Of a stretch of 36,417 nucleotides of DNA, positions 20,901 through 30,723 are shown in pieces. A program made the position numbers and the translations under genes. The stretch spans positions 80,122 through 116,538 of the forward strand of contig NW_003134838.1 of the NCBI RefSeq assembly GCF_000003605.2. The letters run 5' to 3'. Under the pieces are notes generated by a model. That model was not told the origin of the DNA, ran no database searches, and was given only the letters and a program-made list of their open reading frames with translations. The stretch's first letter is position 1. Each line of letters starts with the position of its first letter. This DNA comes from Saccoglossus kowalevskii. Lineage: Eukaryota; Hemichordata; Enteropneusta; Harrimaniidae.

Positions 20901-23900
20901 ATTGACAAAATTACAATATGACGTGAATAGGTAATGTTCTCCTTCTTTATCAATGAATTATGTAATGAGCTGAATAATTCGGAGCACCACGGTGTTCAAT
21001 TATCTCCTGATTTAATTGAATTATTCTGTCCTCTATTTGCGGATGACGTTGCAATTGTATCAGATTCAGTTGTCGGACTCCAGTAGTTATTAGATAAACT
21101 AGAATTGTATTGTGAGCGCTGGAGTATGTCTGCAAACTTGGAGAAGACCAAAATTATTGTTTTCAAGGACGGGGGACATTTATCAGGGAACGAAAAGTGG
21201 GTTTATGGAGGGATGGAGGTCCACACCGTCTCATACTACAAATATTTTGGAATTATGTTCTCCTGTAGACTACACTGGTCAATGGCAACAAAACTAGTGA
21301 ATTGCTTACGCCCTCTATCCTACATAACTTATTTTAAGGTCTTTTATACAATGATATTACCAATACTAACGTATGGGGCGGAAATCTGGGGTTTTAGAGA
21401 GTGTAAATGTCTTAGAACGAGTCCAATATCTTGCCTGTAGAATGTTTCTTGGTGTTTCAAATAGATCACCAAATAGTAGTATTCTAGGAGAATGTGGGAT
21501 ATATCCTATCTATCTGTACTCAGCGAAACGCTGCATTAAATATTGGGCAAAATTAATTTCCATGCTAAATTCAAGGTACCCCAAGAAATGTTACAATATG
21601 CTATACAATATCGAAAGGCGGGTAACCAGAACAATACACACCTGGATCAGTGACATCCAAAATTTACTTTCCATTTGTAATATGAATGATGCTTGGCTTG
21701 CACAAGAAGTTGGAAATGTTAATGTGTTTATAAATACATTCGTGGAACGATTCAAACAGTATCTGTCTTTGGTATGGCGGGCTGACTTGTGTACTTTAGA
21801 TACTTACTGCCAATTTAAAACTACCATAGAACCAGAAAGATATTTGTTTTTTGTTCATATTCGAACCCATATGCAATCACTATCTCGGCTACAATGTTCA
21901 TCACATTGTTTACGAATTGAAAAAGACAGAGGTCATCTTGAAAGAGATCAACGTACGTGCGAGCTTTGTAATATGAATTCTATTGAGAACGAGTTCCATT
22001 TTTTATTAGTTTGTAATTTTTATAACCACATTAGATGTCTCTATATCCCACACTACTACTGCACCCCACCAACTGTAAATAAATTTATCGAATTACTGAA
22101 AACTCAAAATGATGTACTTCTACGGCGTTTAGCTGCGTTTGTATTTAATGCTATGAAACTTAGGAGGGAAACAGCTGAAATGTTGTAAATCATTTAAATA
22201 TTTTGTATTTACTGTTTTGGGCCGATGGCCATGTATCAGTTAATAAAGATCCTACAATACAAAAAAATAGAGAAGCCATTCAAAGCGTCGGTGTCGTTTG
22301 ATCTGTTGTCGTCATCTTTAAAAATAACGATTTTGAGATATTTTATTATATTCAAGACGACGAACGACTACATAATCAAAAACCTTTGTTGATTTGAAAA
22401 ACATTTTATTGACCCATATACGTTATTTTGATGTCATAGTAGAACTCCGTCACTAGAGGGCACAGATGTCTGAAACTGAAGAACGTTTATGATTACGACC
22501 ATCCTTTACCACGCAACATTTATAAATTGAAAATGTTTATACTCTCATATGATACTCCATTTACCACTACAGGCATCACTGAGCAAAATTGTGTTTCAAC
22601 ATCACTCAAATTGAACTACATTCAAAAGTGCCTGGCAATCAAACCATCCCAATATTGTTAAGATTGTTAACTATATCGTGAAACCTATCAAATCAATTTC
22701 AACAGTTGTTTCACATCTCTCACATAAATGCCAATAATAACAGTTATATGGTCAACATTGGTAGATTCAACACGGACTAAATTCCTGTGATGACAGACCT
22801 ATGTAATGTTATGTGTATGTGTATATGGTTTACTGTCGACAAGACACTCCTCAATTAGTATTATATGTATAAATGTATGAGTCACAGACAACTGGACTTT
22901 ATTTTAACATAATATTATATTGTATTTCATGTTTATTAATTCCAATGAGTCTTTGTCTCTATTTCAGCGACACCTTTGACGACAGAAAGAACGACAGAAG
23001 CACCTGTAGCAAATGCAACAATGTCATTCCAAACAAGTAAGAGTTAAAATAAGTATTGTTAAGTAAAAAAAGTAGGTGGCATTAACGATTTGTTAAATAA
23101 TACTGGTACATCCTATTGGGCTAGAATCCACTTGATTTATGTTGTATTTCAATAATTTTGTATTCAATTTTTGATACCCCGTGACAGGGATTGCCATCAC
23201 TAAACTAAGTAATTCACTTCTTTCTATGTAGAACTTATCATCACATCAATGGCTTTCATGGGTCTTATACCAGGATCAGCTCTTTGGGGATACTTTATAT
23301 TCATAGTAGGCCGTAAAAAAGCTTTTAATTATGAAAGGAAGGCTGAAAAGGATACAGTTGCCATGGATGAGACTGTGCGCCAGTGTTCAGTAAAAACCAA
23401 CCAAACAACTGTTATTGGCGGAGAACAGTGTGACTCAATTGATGAATCAAAAGATGGTGGGGATATTCTCAAAGCTGGGCGTAATACTGGTCAACAATGG
23501 GATATAGAGACACAAGATAATAATGGTGATAATTTAACACGTGTTGAGATAGAACAAGAAAAACTGAAGGCGAATGTGGCCGAAGAAGAAAAAGCTGAGA
23601 AGAGAGTTAATGGTGACGCTCCTGCTGTGATTGAGTTAAAAGATGGTGTTGATGAAAAGAATCCCACAATTGAACCATTGGATAGTCCTGCAAGTGTTAT
23701 ACCAGAAGGTGGTGGAACTAATGACCTAAGTGGCGACAATACTAACCGTAATGTTACAGATCATGACAATCAGTCTGAACGACAAGATGTTGTTGGGAAT
23801 GCTGATGGTGATAATGAATTTTCCAGTAATGAAGATGGCGGAAGTGGGGAAGTCAAAAATCTCGACAGTGTCGATAAAGAATGTATCCAAGGTCCAAAAG

Positions 23901-25078
23901 ACCAGGATGAGACTGTTGATGATGTCAACAAGGCTAGTAATGATGAACATTGCGTAATTGAAGACACAGGGGACGGTGTGAAATATGACAATGTCAGTGA
24001 CAATGGTGATGCGAGTGGAATTATGAAAAAGGATGTTAGCATTGAAGATGAAGTTGTTCAAAAAGTCGAAGACAGAGAGGAAGTTCTTGTAAATGAGAAT
24101 GATAACAAAGATGGAATGAATGGCAGTATTGGGGGAAATAAAGAAGATAATATTAAGGGTGATACTGGTGAAAATGTAAACAATAACAACAGAACAGAAG
24201 AGGCTGTTGATGCTGTTAACAATGATAGTAATGATACAATTGAAGACACAGGGCTCGGTATGAAAAATGACAATACCAGTAACAATGGTGATGTAATTGA
24301 AATCATGAAAAAGGATGTGAGCATTGAAGATGAAGTTGTTCAAAATGTAGAAGACAGAGGTCTTGTAAATGAGGGTGATAACAAAGATGAAATAAATTGT
24401 TGTACTGGGGATAATAACGAAGATAATAATGTTGGTGAATATGTCAACAATAACAACAGAGATAAAGATAATGACAATGAATGTGATAAAAAAGTTAACA
24501 TGAGCAATAATGGTACCAATGAAGACAATACCGGTGATTCCCAATACTGCGTCGATAAAGATACTAGTCAAGTAGATTCTGACCAAACCACAAGCAATAT
24601 TTCTGACAAAAATGTTACTATTGAAGTAGGTGGCGGTGATGATGATGATGGGAATAAGAACATCAATGATGATGAAACTGTCACAGGTGATGGTGAGGAA
24701 GAAACCAATAATGTTCTCCCACAAAATGAGTTTGTATGTGATAATGAAGAACATATGACAACATCACAGATAGAAGAAAATAATGATGAAGAGTACAAGA
24801 AAGAAAATCAGACCATTGTGGATGAAGGTGAGCATACAGAGCAAACTGACCTGGGTAAGTATGATGGAGACAGAGATGGAGATACAAATGGGAATGGAGA
24901 TGATAAGAAAGAGCAAGACAAGAATGCAGAAAATGAGCAGGCTGAAGGTGAATCCAGTGAAACTGAAAGCAGCAAAGATATGGGTGATAATTACAGATTT
25001 GAATCTGATGATAAAAGTGAAACACAAGTGGATCCTAAAGAACGTGCAGGTTTAGTTGGAAGTGAAAATGTAGGATGA
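17836..25078 (+). CDS. Transmembrane C-type lectin receptor with mucin-like stalk and ~588-residue acidic cytoplasmic tail, seven exons
   Basis: Exons: 17836-17944, 18324-18485, 19425-19575, 20127-20191, 20423-20644, 22968-23036, 23232-25078. Every intron is GT-AG and the phases agree (1,1,2,1,1,1), giving 874 residues. Order: signal peptide (about 1-24), one C-type lectin domain (about 38-162), Thr-rich stalk (163-259), membrane helix (about 261-284), a basic stop-transfer (GRKKAFNYERK) and a long Asp/Glu/Asn/Gly-rich tail. The CTLD has the four canonical cysteines, WIG, and QPDN, the motif linked to galactose-type binding, followed by ENNEFC and WLDLDC in place of the usual WND. CTLD proteins bind sugars or proteins at the cell surface; this one could be an immune or adhesion receptor. 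The tail has no recognisable ITAM or kinase domain; it contains a 94-residue duplication. A second start, ATG 17848, is in frame and equally usable. The gene structure is strong; ligand and signalling role are inference. Confidence 0.9.
18324..18485 (+). CDS. Lectin receptor exon 2: first part of the CTLD
   Basis: The acceptor is TATTGTTATTGCAG. The product runs DIYFVEDGTYRIVDLELNWD and continues DAQSYCETMGGRLTSI, the classic CTLD start with W-x-x-A-x-x-Y-C and G-G-x-L. The donor is AAAG|GTACAC. An alternative in-phase donor six bases on (CAC|GTAAAT, after 18491) would add two residues; both keep the frame. Confidence 0.88.
18785..19124 (+). pseudogene. Decayed gene fragment with CxxC zinc-binding pattern, in intron 2 of the lectin gene
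   Basis: Starts ATG with MAACKLCADSPGVKEKKVYV. After a frame change it continues DYGMFKYLCKPCFSKLTKLS and then QKTDLLDPFFVAINTSFPLE. After a second frame change it reads VSKLVYGEKASNMLISIFNR and ends at TGA. Two CxxC pairs (CKLC, CKPC) suggest a small zinc-binding domain. Three frames in 340 bp mean at least two frameshifts, so it is not functional as read. It could be a degraded transposon-borne or retrocopied gene. The family is not identified. Confidence 0.45.
19425..19575 (+). CDS. Lectin receptor exon 3: CTLD core with WIG and QPDN
   Basis: ANTWIGIRDYIEDDN, then SNWRRGQPDNGRENNEFCAV. WIG is the conserved CTLD core strand, and QPDN sits where EPN or QPD sets sugar preference. The acceptor TATGTACTTACAG and donor GAG|GTGAGT fit phases 1 and 2. 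Confidence 0.9.
20127..20191 (+). CDS. Lectin receptor exon 4: CTLD C-terminus
   Basis: SNTDYQWLDLDCSRVNRFIC, then EI. It supplies the last two canonical cysteines, which pair with the cysteines of exons 3 and 2. WLDLDC stands where WNDxxC is usual. The acceptor CCGTTCTCTCTGTAG is strong and the donor is GTAAGT. Confidence 0.9.
20423..20644 (+). CDS. Lectin receptor exon 5: Thr-rich mucin-like stalk
   Basis: About 73 residues dominated by TT, TTV and TTT (for example VTTKQTTVKTTRVPTTVTTS) with Pro and Val and no cysteine, as in O-glycosylated stalks that hold a lectin head off the membrane. The acceptor GTATCGTTTCAG and donor A|GTAAGT are both in phase 1. Confidence 0.85.
20892..22463 (+). 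mobile_element. GCGCCCTC-type MITE, copy e, split by a LINE
   Basis: The left end GCGCCCTCTATTGACAAAA with AATATGACGTGAATAGGTAA matches the left part of the copy at 9153. The right end CCGTCACTAGAGGGCAC matches the other terminus. About 1.3 kb of LINE lies between the two halves (20964-22267). All of it lies in intron 5 of the lectin gene. Confidence 0.7.
20964..22267 (+). mobile_element. 5'-truncated, inactive non-LTR retrotransposon (LINE) with reverse transcriptase remnant
   Basis: Only the 3' part of the reverse transcriptase frame survives. The active-site block reads PLFADDVAIVSDSVVG (FADD at 21036-21047), followed by a TAG at 21084, then LYCERWSMSANLEKTKIIVF, thumb-like YYKYFGIMFSCRLHW and TYGAEIWGF. 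Near 21400 the frame shifts and continues to a stop at 22186, with a C-terminal CELC...HFLLVC cysteine-histidine motif seen in several LINE clades. It ends with AATAAAGATCCTACAATAC and a short A tract. Missing RT motifs, missing endonuclease, a stop and a frameshift make it dead. The clade is not resolved; it could be CR1-, I- or Nimb-like. Confidence 0.88.
22968..23036 (+). CDS. Lectin receptor exon 6: end of the stalk
   Basis: A 69 bp exon coding TPLTTERTTEAPVANATMSF, continuing the Thr-rich composition, between CTCTATTTCAG and A|GTAAGA. Phase 1 on both sides, so it could be skipped without frame change. Confidence 0.82.
23232..25078 (+). CDS. Lectin receptor exon 7: membrane helix and long acidic tail
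   Basis: Begins KLIITSMAFMGLIPGSALWG and YFIFIV (membrane helix), then RKK and a tail to TGA at 25076. The tail is dominated by Asp, Glu, Asn, Gly, Thr and Val, is probably disordered, and lacks hydrophobic clusters. Two blocks, from about 23957 and about 24239, repeat with a 282 bp (94-codon) period; both hold KKDVSIEDEVVQ. Possible short signals are YDNV and an EYVNN (pYxN-type) in the second block only; their use is speculative. The antisense strand also stays open for 342 codons, a by-product of GAY/AAY codons. Confidence 0.9.
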
Positions 25079-25475
25079 AATACTTTACAATTTAATTTGT
25101 TTACTAATTACTGTACTATTTACTCAACAGTTCAATTAATTAGCGGTAATTAAAAAAATAAGATGGATGTCACCTGTTTGGGCATTTAATTAATGTGAAC
25201 AAAGTTGTATCTCATATAAGTTAGGTTATATTTAAGAAAGTTTAATCTAACCTTTCATTTTTTTTCATATTAAATTATTTGTACTGTTAGCATGTTTATT
25301 TGTTTGAAATGGTAATATATGTGCATTATGTGTACGTAGTTGTATATAAATGTATGTGCATTATTCGACATGGAAAGTTTTCTGTGTCACTTGTGTAATT
25401 AGATCTATGGTTGGATATGATATTTCTCATTTCTGTATTGCTATTATATTGGTTTTATGAAGTAAAAATTGACAG

Positions 25476-25481
25476 AATAAA
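25476..25481 (+). terminator. Candidate poly(A) signal of the lectin receptor gene
   Basis: AATAAA about 400 nt past the stop codon at 25078, the first canonical hexamer on this strand. Non-canonical ATTAAA-like sequences occur earlier (near 25149 and 25269) and could be used instead. Confidence 0.5.
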
Positions 25482-26119
25482 CCAGTAAATCGAAGAAGTG
25501 GGTAATATACAAAATACGCATTTTGACATTCCGTAGTTTGATAAGATACAACCGAAAACAGAATAGCGTGATTTTAAAGAGGTGTGTTGTGTGCTGCCTT
25601 GTTATAAAGTAATAAAGAAGTATGTGAAATTTCAAAACGTTGTTCCCAGATGAGACATGGAAGTAAATAACAAAAAACAGAGACGGCCGTACTGACAACA
25701 TATGTGTTACCCACACCTCCAGACTCATGCACATGCAAATGACACGTTATGTTGTTCTCGGCTGTACCTCACTAAGTGATTGAATTACAAACGTGTACAG
25801 TTGATAGAAACAGCTTTCCTTTCTTTTAACACAGTAACTAATCCTCTGCATTTTGAGTTGCGTTTATTTAGTTGAATTGTAATTTGAAATGATTGATTTG
25901 AATTTTCAAATTGTTCAATACCGGTAGTAATTATAAAAACTTAAATAAACAGCATGTGTAATACCTTAATTTGTGAAATACCTTATGAAAAAATTATCAA
26001 AATTGGGTAAGTGTGTCAGTTGTGTGATTACATCATTTTGTGGGGTGGCGTTAAATACTAGTATTGTGCAAATTAAGGAAGTCGATTGACCTGCCTTCCA
26101 GAATAATGTGACCAACAAT

Positions 26120-26830
26120 AATTGTTACCCAAGCCAATGTTTTGATAGCGTGACTTTTTTGGGGAAGATCACTAGACATCCCTATAAAAATCTTGGTGCA
26201 GATATGGTAGGGTTATCATGGAAATGATTTGTTATTTATATGTTAGTGGGATGCCTTGACACAAGGACGAGCCCATTAAAATTTGGTAGCGATATGAATA
26301 AGGATACCATGAAAACTGTAATTTCGGAAATTAGTTGTCAATTAGAATTAAAAAAGTGATTTTAATAAAAATTTGATAAAAACTTGTAATTGCCTTTGAC
26401 ACAATGACCAATTCATTAAATGTTGTCATAAATGAGGACCAGTTAACATTGAAACAGTAATTTCGGGAATATTTTTTGATTTGTAACTCAAAAGGTAGAT
26501 TTTCTTGAAATTTCGACCTGGGGCAATGGATCAATTTTAATAAAGTTGTTGTTCTGTTTGCCATGCAAACAGCAATTCGGAAATGATTGGTGTAGACAAA
26601 TCGATTAGATTTTGGTAAATATGGTTGCCAATAAAAAAAAACAATTTCAGAAATTATTTCACATTTATAACTCAAAAAAAATAATTTTCAGGAAATTTTC
26701 AGCAGAGGTTGTCTTTTGATAGGTTGTCAGGAATCAATCTATTAAATATTGGTGGAGATCCAGTTGCCATGGGAACAGAAATTTCGAATATGACAAAATA
26801 TTTGATAAAATGAAAAGAAAATTGACAAAT
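26120..26830 (+). repeat. Degenerate tandem repeat, irregular period near 90-190 bp
   Basis: Successive units share an order of motifs: ATTAAA(A/T)(T/G)TTGGT, then GATATGG, then (G)CCATG with AAACAG, then AATTTCGGAAAT, then TTTATAACTCAAAAA. Recognisable unit anchors lie near 26180, 26271, 26412, 26603 and 26736. The units are heavily diverged and non-coding. Confidence 0.5.
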
Positions 26831-27419
26831 TACCTAAGCAGCTTTTAAGTGACAATATCAACAGAAAAAAAAAAAAACTTGTTCAATAACCTTTTTTGCC
26901 AACCCTCAGTGTTTCAAAATTGTATCTGTTGGTATTTTTACCTTTCCCAAGTTGGGAAACTCAATGTCAGCACAGGATTTAGAGATTGGGCCACTCTCCC
27001 GATAGTAATCATAACACATACACAATCATATTCCGCTACGCAATGCGGCAATGACGTCATTGTACACCCCCAGACTGAATATCCTACATTCCTAACGGTT
27101 GGAAAAATATTCATTCTTGAATATTCCATAATCCCCCACTTGGTTCAAGAGGACAGAGCATTACACGAAAAACAAATAAGTCCACATCAGGTTAATATGA
27201 GATGTAAAACATTTTTTTTTTCAAAGTTTCTACTTGCAGTCACTCGCAATATTATTTAAATTTATGTTCATGACGTCATCCTCAAACATTACGGACATAT
27301 GACTGTATACAATACAGTTACGTTGGTTGTCATGGTGATAAGTCAATACCCAATTATTTCGTCTTGAGTATTTTTTCTTCAATCTTCAGATGATCACTGT
27401 TACTATGGAATCGCAAATT

Positions 27420-27912
27420 CTTAGCAGGGTAAGAAGCGGCGTATATTAGGTGACCGCTCGTGAACTGAGCACGAGCACGCAGCAGTCAAATACACCGCAG
27501 ATTGTAGATGTCGATGTTGTAAGTGGCTTACTACTATGGACACGGAGATATGCAGCTACACAGTTACATAGAATAAATAGCATTTCGAATGTGGATATCA
27601 CATTAAGTCAAAGTTGTCACGTTAGTTACATAGGTCACCCCGTGTGTGTGTGTGTACGCCAGCTAGACTCGGAGATAACAGACGTCGGCGACAGGCACAT
27701 ACCTTGTTATTGTTTGACTACATTGGCCAAACCTCGTTGCGTGGATCAAATCCAACTGCCGAGGGGTCATGCCATAAGAACGCATGTTCGTGTCGCTATA
27801 GTGTCGATGTAATTTTATCCGAGCCGCCATTTCACGGCGTACTTCGTCTCAGGACATCGTCATTCTTCGCCAACGTAGATTTGTTATTAGATAACCAGAG
27901 ATCAAGTTAAAA
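27420..27912 (+). other. Possible 5' leader exon and promoter region of the gene coding from 30622
   Basis: CpG content is higher here than around it, and the stretch ends with a very strong donor, AAAAG|GTAAGT at 27913. An acceptor without an upstream coding partner occurs at 30536 (GTTTTTACAG), 86 bp before the ATG at 30622, so the two may join a non-coding leader to the coding exon. The 5' limit is a guess. Several short ATG frames lie inside, which weakens the leader reading somewhat. Confidence 0.35.
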
Positions 27913-28839
27913 GGTAAGTGTCGACGTCTGGTTATTATTACGCCAATGATTGTCACGTTCAATCGTCACGGACACCAACCAGGGGTGATACGTCATGACT
28001 CATCATTATTTAACTACAACTGCCAATTATCCCTTCATGCAATACTTGGATCATTACTTGCCACCCCAAATTCAATTTAAATGTCCCAATTGAACGCCCC
28101 TGTTTAGGCCAAAGAACGGCCGAAAAGGTATACTCTAAAACTGACTATTCAGTTTGAAGATTGTTACATATTTTCGGTCGTAATACGTTGCTAAGAGACC
28201 TCTCAGATTAGGTAGTTCGCCTTGGCACAGAACTGTATGTCATAACACGCTCTCGAGCAGGCCTACGTTGAAAAGCTGTGCTGGCGTCCAACTAAAATCA
28301 ACTATCCCGTAGTCCGATCCTGATTTACGAAAACTCACCAGGCAACTGATGAGGTGACATTACACGAAACTTGATTTAGTATAGAAAAAATGCACAATGA
28401 GACGAGTTACCTAAATTGTTGTGTTAAATCAAATTACAACAACCCCGATAATAAATGTTTAACTTGTCTCTGGTAATATATCAAAAACAAGTGTCCATGA
28501 ACCGTTGTTGTCGAGGGGTTCACAACAACTATTTTTACGCGTTAACTACGTGTGTTAAATCTTTGATCATGACGAACCTTATTATTTGAGTTTTATACAA
28601 TTATGATAATAAATAACAATATCAAATATTTATCACATAAATACCATGTAATGCCTTTATGGTACTATATAAAGGACTATTATTTTCTAATGCCAACATT
28701 ACACAAAAATCACGTATCCGTGGTTTTCAATCGTACCTTTTGTGTTCTTAATAATAAATCGAAATAAACATGATACTGTAAAAACATTAACTTCCACCTA
28801 TATATAATTTGAGTCGATACAAAGCTTGTGTCTGATTGG

Positions 28840-28934
28840 CTACTGAACCATAATACTTAGCAATCCGACCAATCAAAGACCAGCTTGTTTGTTAACACTT
28901 ATTTCGACGTATCATAATCTGCCTTGTATATAAG
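28840..28934 (+). promoter_or_regulatory. Promoter-like cluster: two inverted CCAAT boxes and a TATA box
   Basis: CTGATTGGC near 28842 and CCAATCAAAG near 28869 form an imperfect inverted repeat with CCAAT cores, followed by TATATAAG at 28927. The spacing suits a core promoter on the plus strand, perhaps an alternative start for the gene coding from 30622. No exon donor can be firmly assigned. Confidence 0.3.
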
Positions 28935-29438
28935 CTTCGGCTACACTATATAATTTATAACTATTTCACTATATGTTGATCACTGGTTGTATATTTACAA
29001 AATCCAAAGATATACATTCTTTTGTGATGTTTACCTGTGGATCTCACCTATTTACAACATTAGCGCTAGTAATTAGCATCGGACCATCATGATGGGTCAC
29101 TTTTTAAAGTAGAATGCTACCAGTGCGTTGTTGACAATACGCTTATTGTAGAGACAATACGTGTATTCAGTGTCTAAATCTGTCTATAATTCGTGGTTTT
29201 AGTATTAGTCAATTGGACTTTTTAATCTAATTTTATTTTTATTTTTTTCGGAAAACTGTCAAATAACTTGCATAACATGATATTTTATCGTCGTCGTTAG
29301 AACCATACTAAAAATAACGAATACTTCGAGACATCAACAAGCAATGTAAATAGTATTAATATATCATTTTTTTTGCCTGACAATAGGTTTTAATTTTCAT
29401 CGTATCTTTCGTCACCACTCCATTGTGCCACAACTTAC

Positions 29439-29700
29439 ATACATGTACATGTATACGGCAATGCCTAAAGTCTGTATTCGCGGGGTACGTGCTGTTGAAA
29501 TGGTCTATTACGTAACCACGGCATGTTGTAGTTCGGCAAACTATAACACTATTTCTGAGACAGCGCGCGAGACAACCCAACAATGCGTCTGATTCAAACC
29601 GTGACCGGCGATTGAAAATACCGGTCCGCACGGTTTTGTAGATGGACGAAGCTGGGTAAATTGTGAAAGTTATGAATACCAACGAGAGAATATGCGTCAT
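29439..29700 (-). CDS. First coding exon of a secreted or surface protein: signal peptide and Cys-rich, PAN/apple-like sequence
   Basis: ATG at 29700, reading MTHILSLVFITFTIYPASS (signal peptide), then RTGIFNRRSRFESDALLGCL, with ARCLRNSVIVCRTTTCRGYV after it, ending FRHCRIHVHV. The spacing of C-x3-C, two central cysteines and a late CR-hydrophobic strand resembles PAN/apple modules, which mediate adhesion in invertebrate secreted proteins; the match is by eye. A perfect GTAAGT donor closes the exon at 29439 in phase 1. Without splicing the frame runs to a stop at 29356 (114 residues) and ends in unremarkable sequence. I could not find the next exon on the minus strand at lower coordinates, so the gene is incomplete here. 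Confidence 0.5.
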
Positions 29701-30536
29701 TCAATGGTGCAATGTTTTTTTCTTCTTCAAATGTAAATTAAAAACGCAAACAAGAAATATATCTCCTTGGCGGCTACAGTCTATCAATCGTAAAGCGCTA
29801 AAACTAAAACGAGACGTACCTTTCAAGTTTTCAGCGCCAACATTTCAGTAAAAAAATACGAAAGCGTTTTTATCATTTCCCGTTGAGGGCATGTGTGAGG
29901 TGACCCTTATTAACTTGAATAACTCTCTGGCAATAGCTAAGATTTGACTAAATTCATATCAGCTGCATTATACTAGATAGATAGTCGGTAGATAATTTAC
30001 AGTTTGTTTGGTACATTTGTTTTGATGTGATAGCTTGTCTTTACTCCAGTAAGGAATAAAAAAAAAATTGGACGCGTGATCGATGCGATTTATAAAGTTA
30101 CATGTATTGTATCTAATTTTCTCTTCAGGTGCAGTATTTGGCTGTTTTATTCAATCATTGGCTGATTTCCTACCACGTGACGCGAACGATAATATATATT
30201 GACGGAGTACATCAGCTAATATATTATGATTGGTCAAATGCTTTTCATTTGAAATTTATAAAGCATTTAAAAATTGTTTATATAAAAATTATTCTTGCAT
30301 GCGTGAAATTCACTGTACTACATTTGGATTTTTTAAATAAATTTGAAATCCGGGTTATGAGATAGTGAATAAATTCAAAACAAACGAACTTATTTCTAAA
30401 ATCCATATTTTTCGTGAATACGTCTATGATGACCTAGTTCTCAGTGTCACTTGGAATAATATTGAAACACTTTCAATATACGTGACTCACACTTATAGAG
30501 ATACATGATATCCACTACTGTCCGTTGTTTTTACAG

Positions 30537-30723
30537 AATGCTACTCGAAGTCCTGCACGCCTGATTGACATACAGAAGCCAGGGGATTACAAGTCACGGT
30601 GAAATTCACGTAGAAAACACCATGTCGAAAAATAAATTCCACCCAATTTGGGCGTTAGTGCTCGCGATGGTACTACTGTTGTTATTTATATTCCTAGTCA
30701 TCGTAATATGGGAACAAGCGCCG
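30537..30723 (+). CDS. Small membrane protein, first coding exon
   Basis: The acceptor GTTGTTTTTACAG lies before 30537, followed by an 85-base untranslated part with a short upstream frame, the ATG at 30622, the membrane helix and a donor CCG|GTAAGA in phase 0. Coding is 30622-30723. Confidence 0.7.

Noticed and set aside
23726-24754. 342-codon open frame on the minus strand
   Set aside because: It mirrors the acidic tail of the lectin receptor. GAY/AAY codons read backward as Ile/Val codons, so stops are scarce; there is no domain or splice support.
26849-27259. 136-codon plus-strand frame, and a Cys-containing minus-strand frame at 26938-27129 with acceptor- and donor-like ends
   Set aside because: Neither has a recognisable domain. 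The minus-strand version does not match the phase of the exon at 29439. Left unassigned.
27450-27812. 120-codon frame in the CpG-richer stretch
   Set aside because: No ATG start and no domain; better explained as leader exon or promoter DNA.
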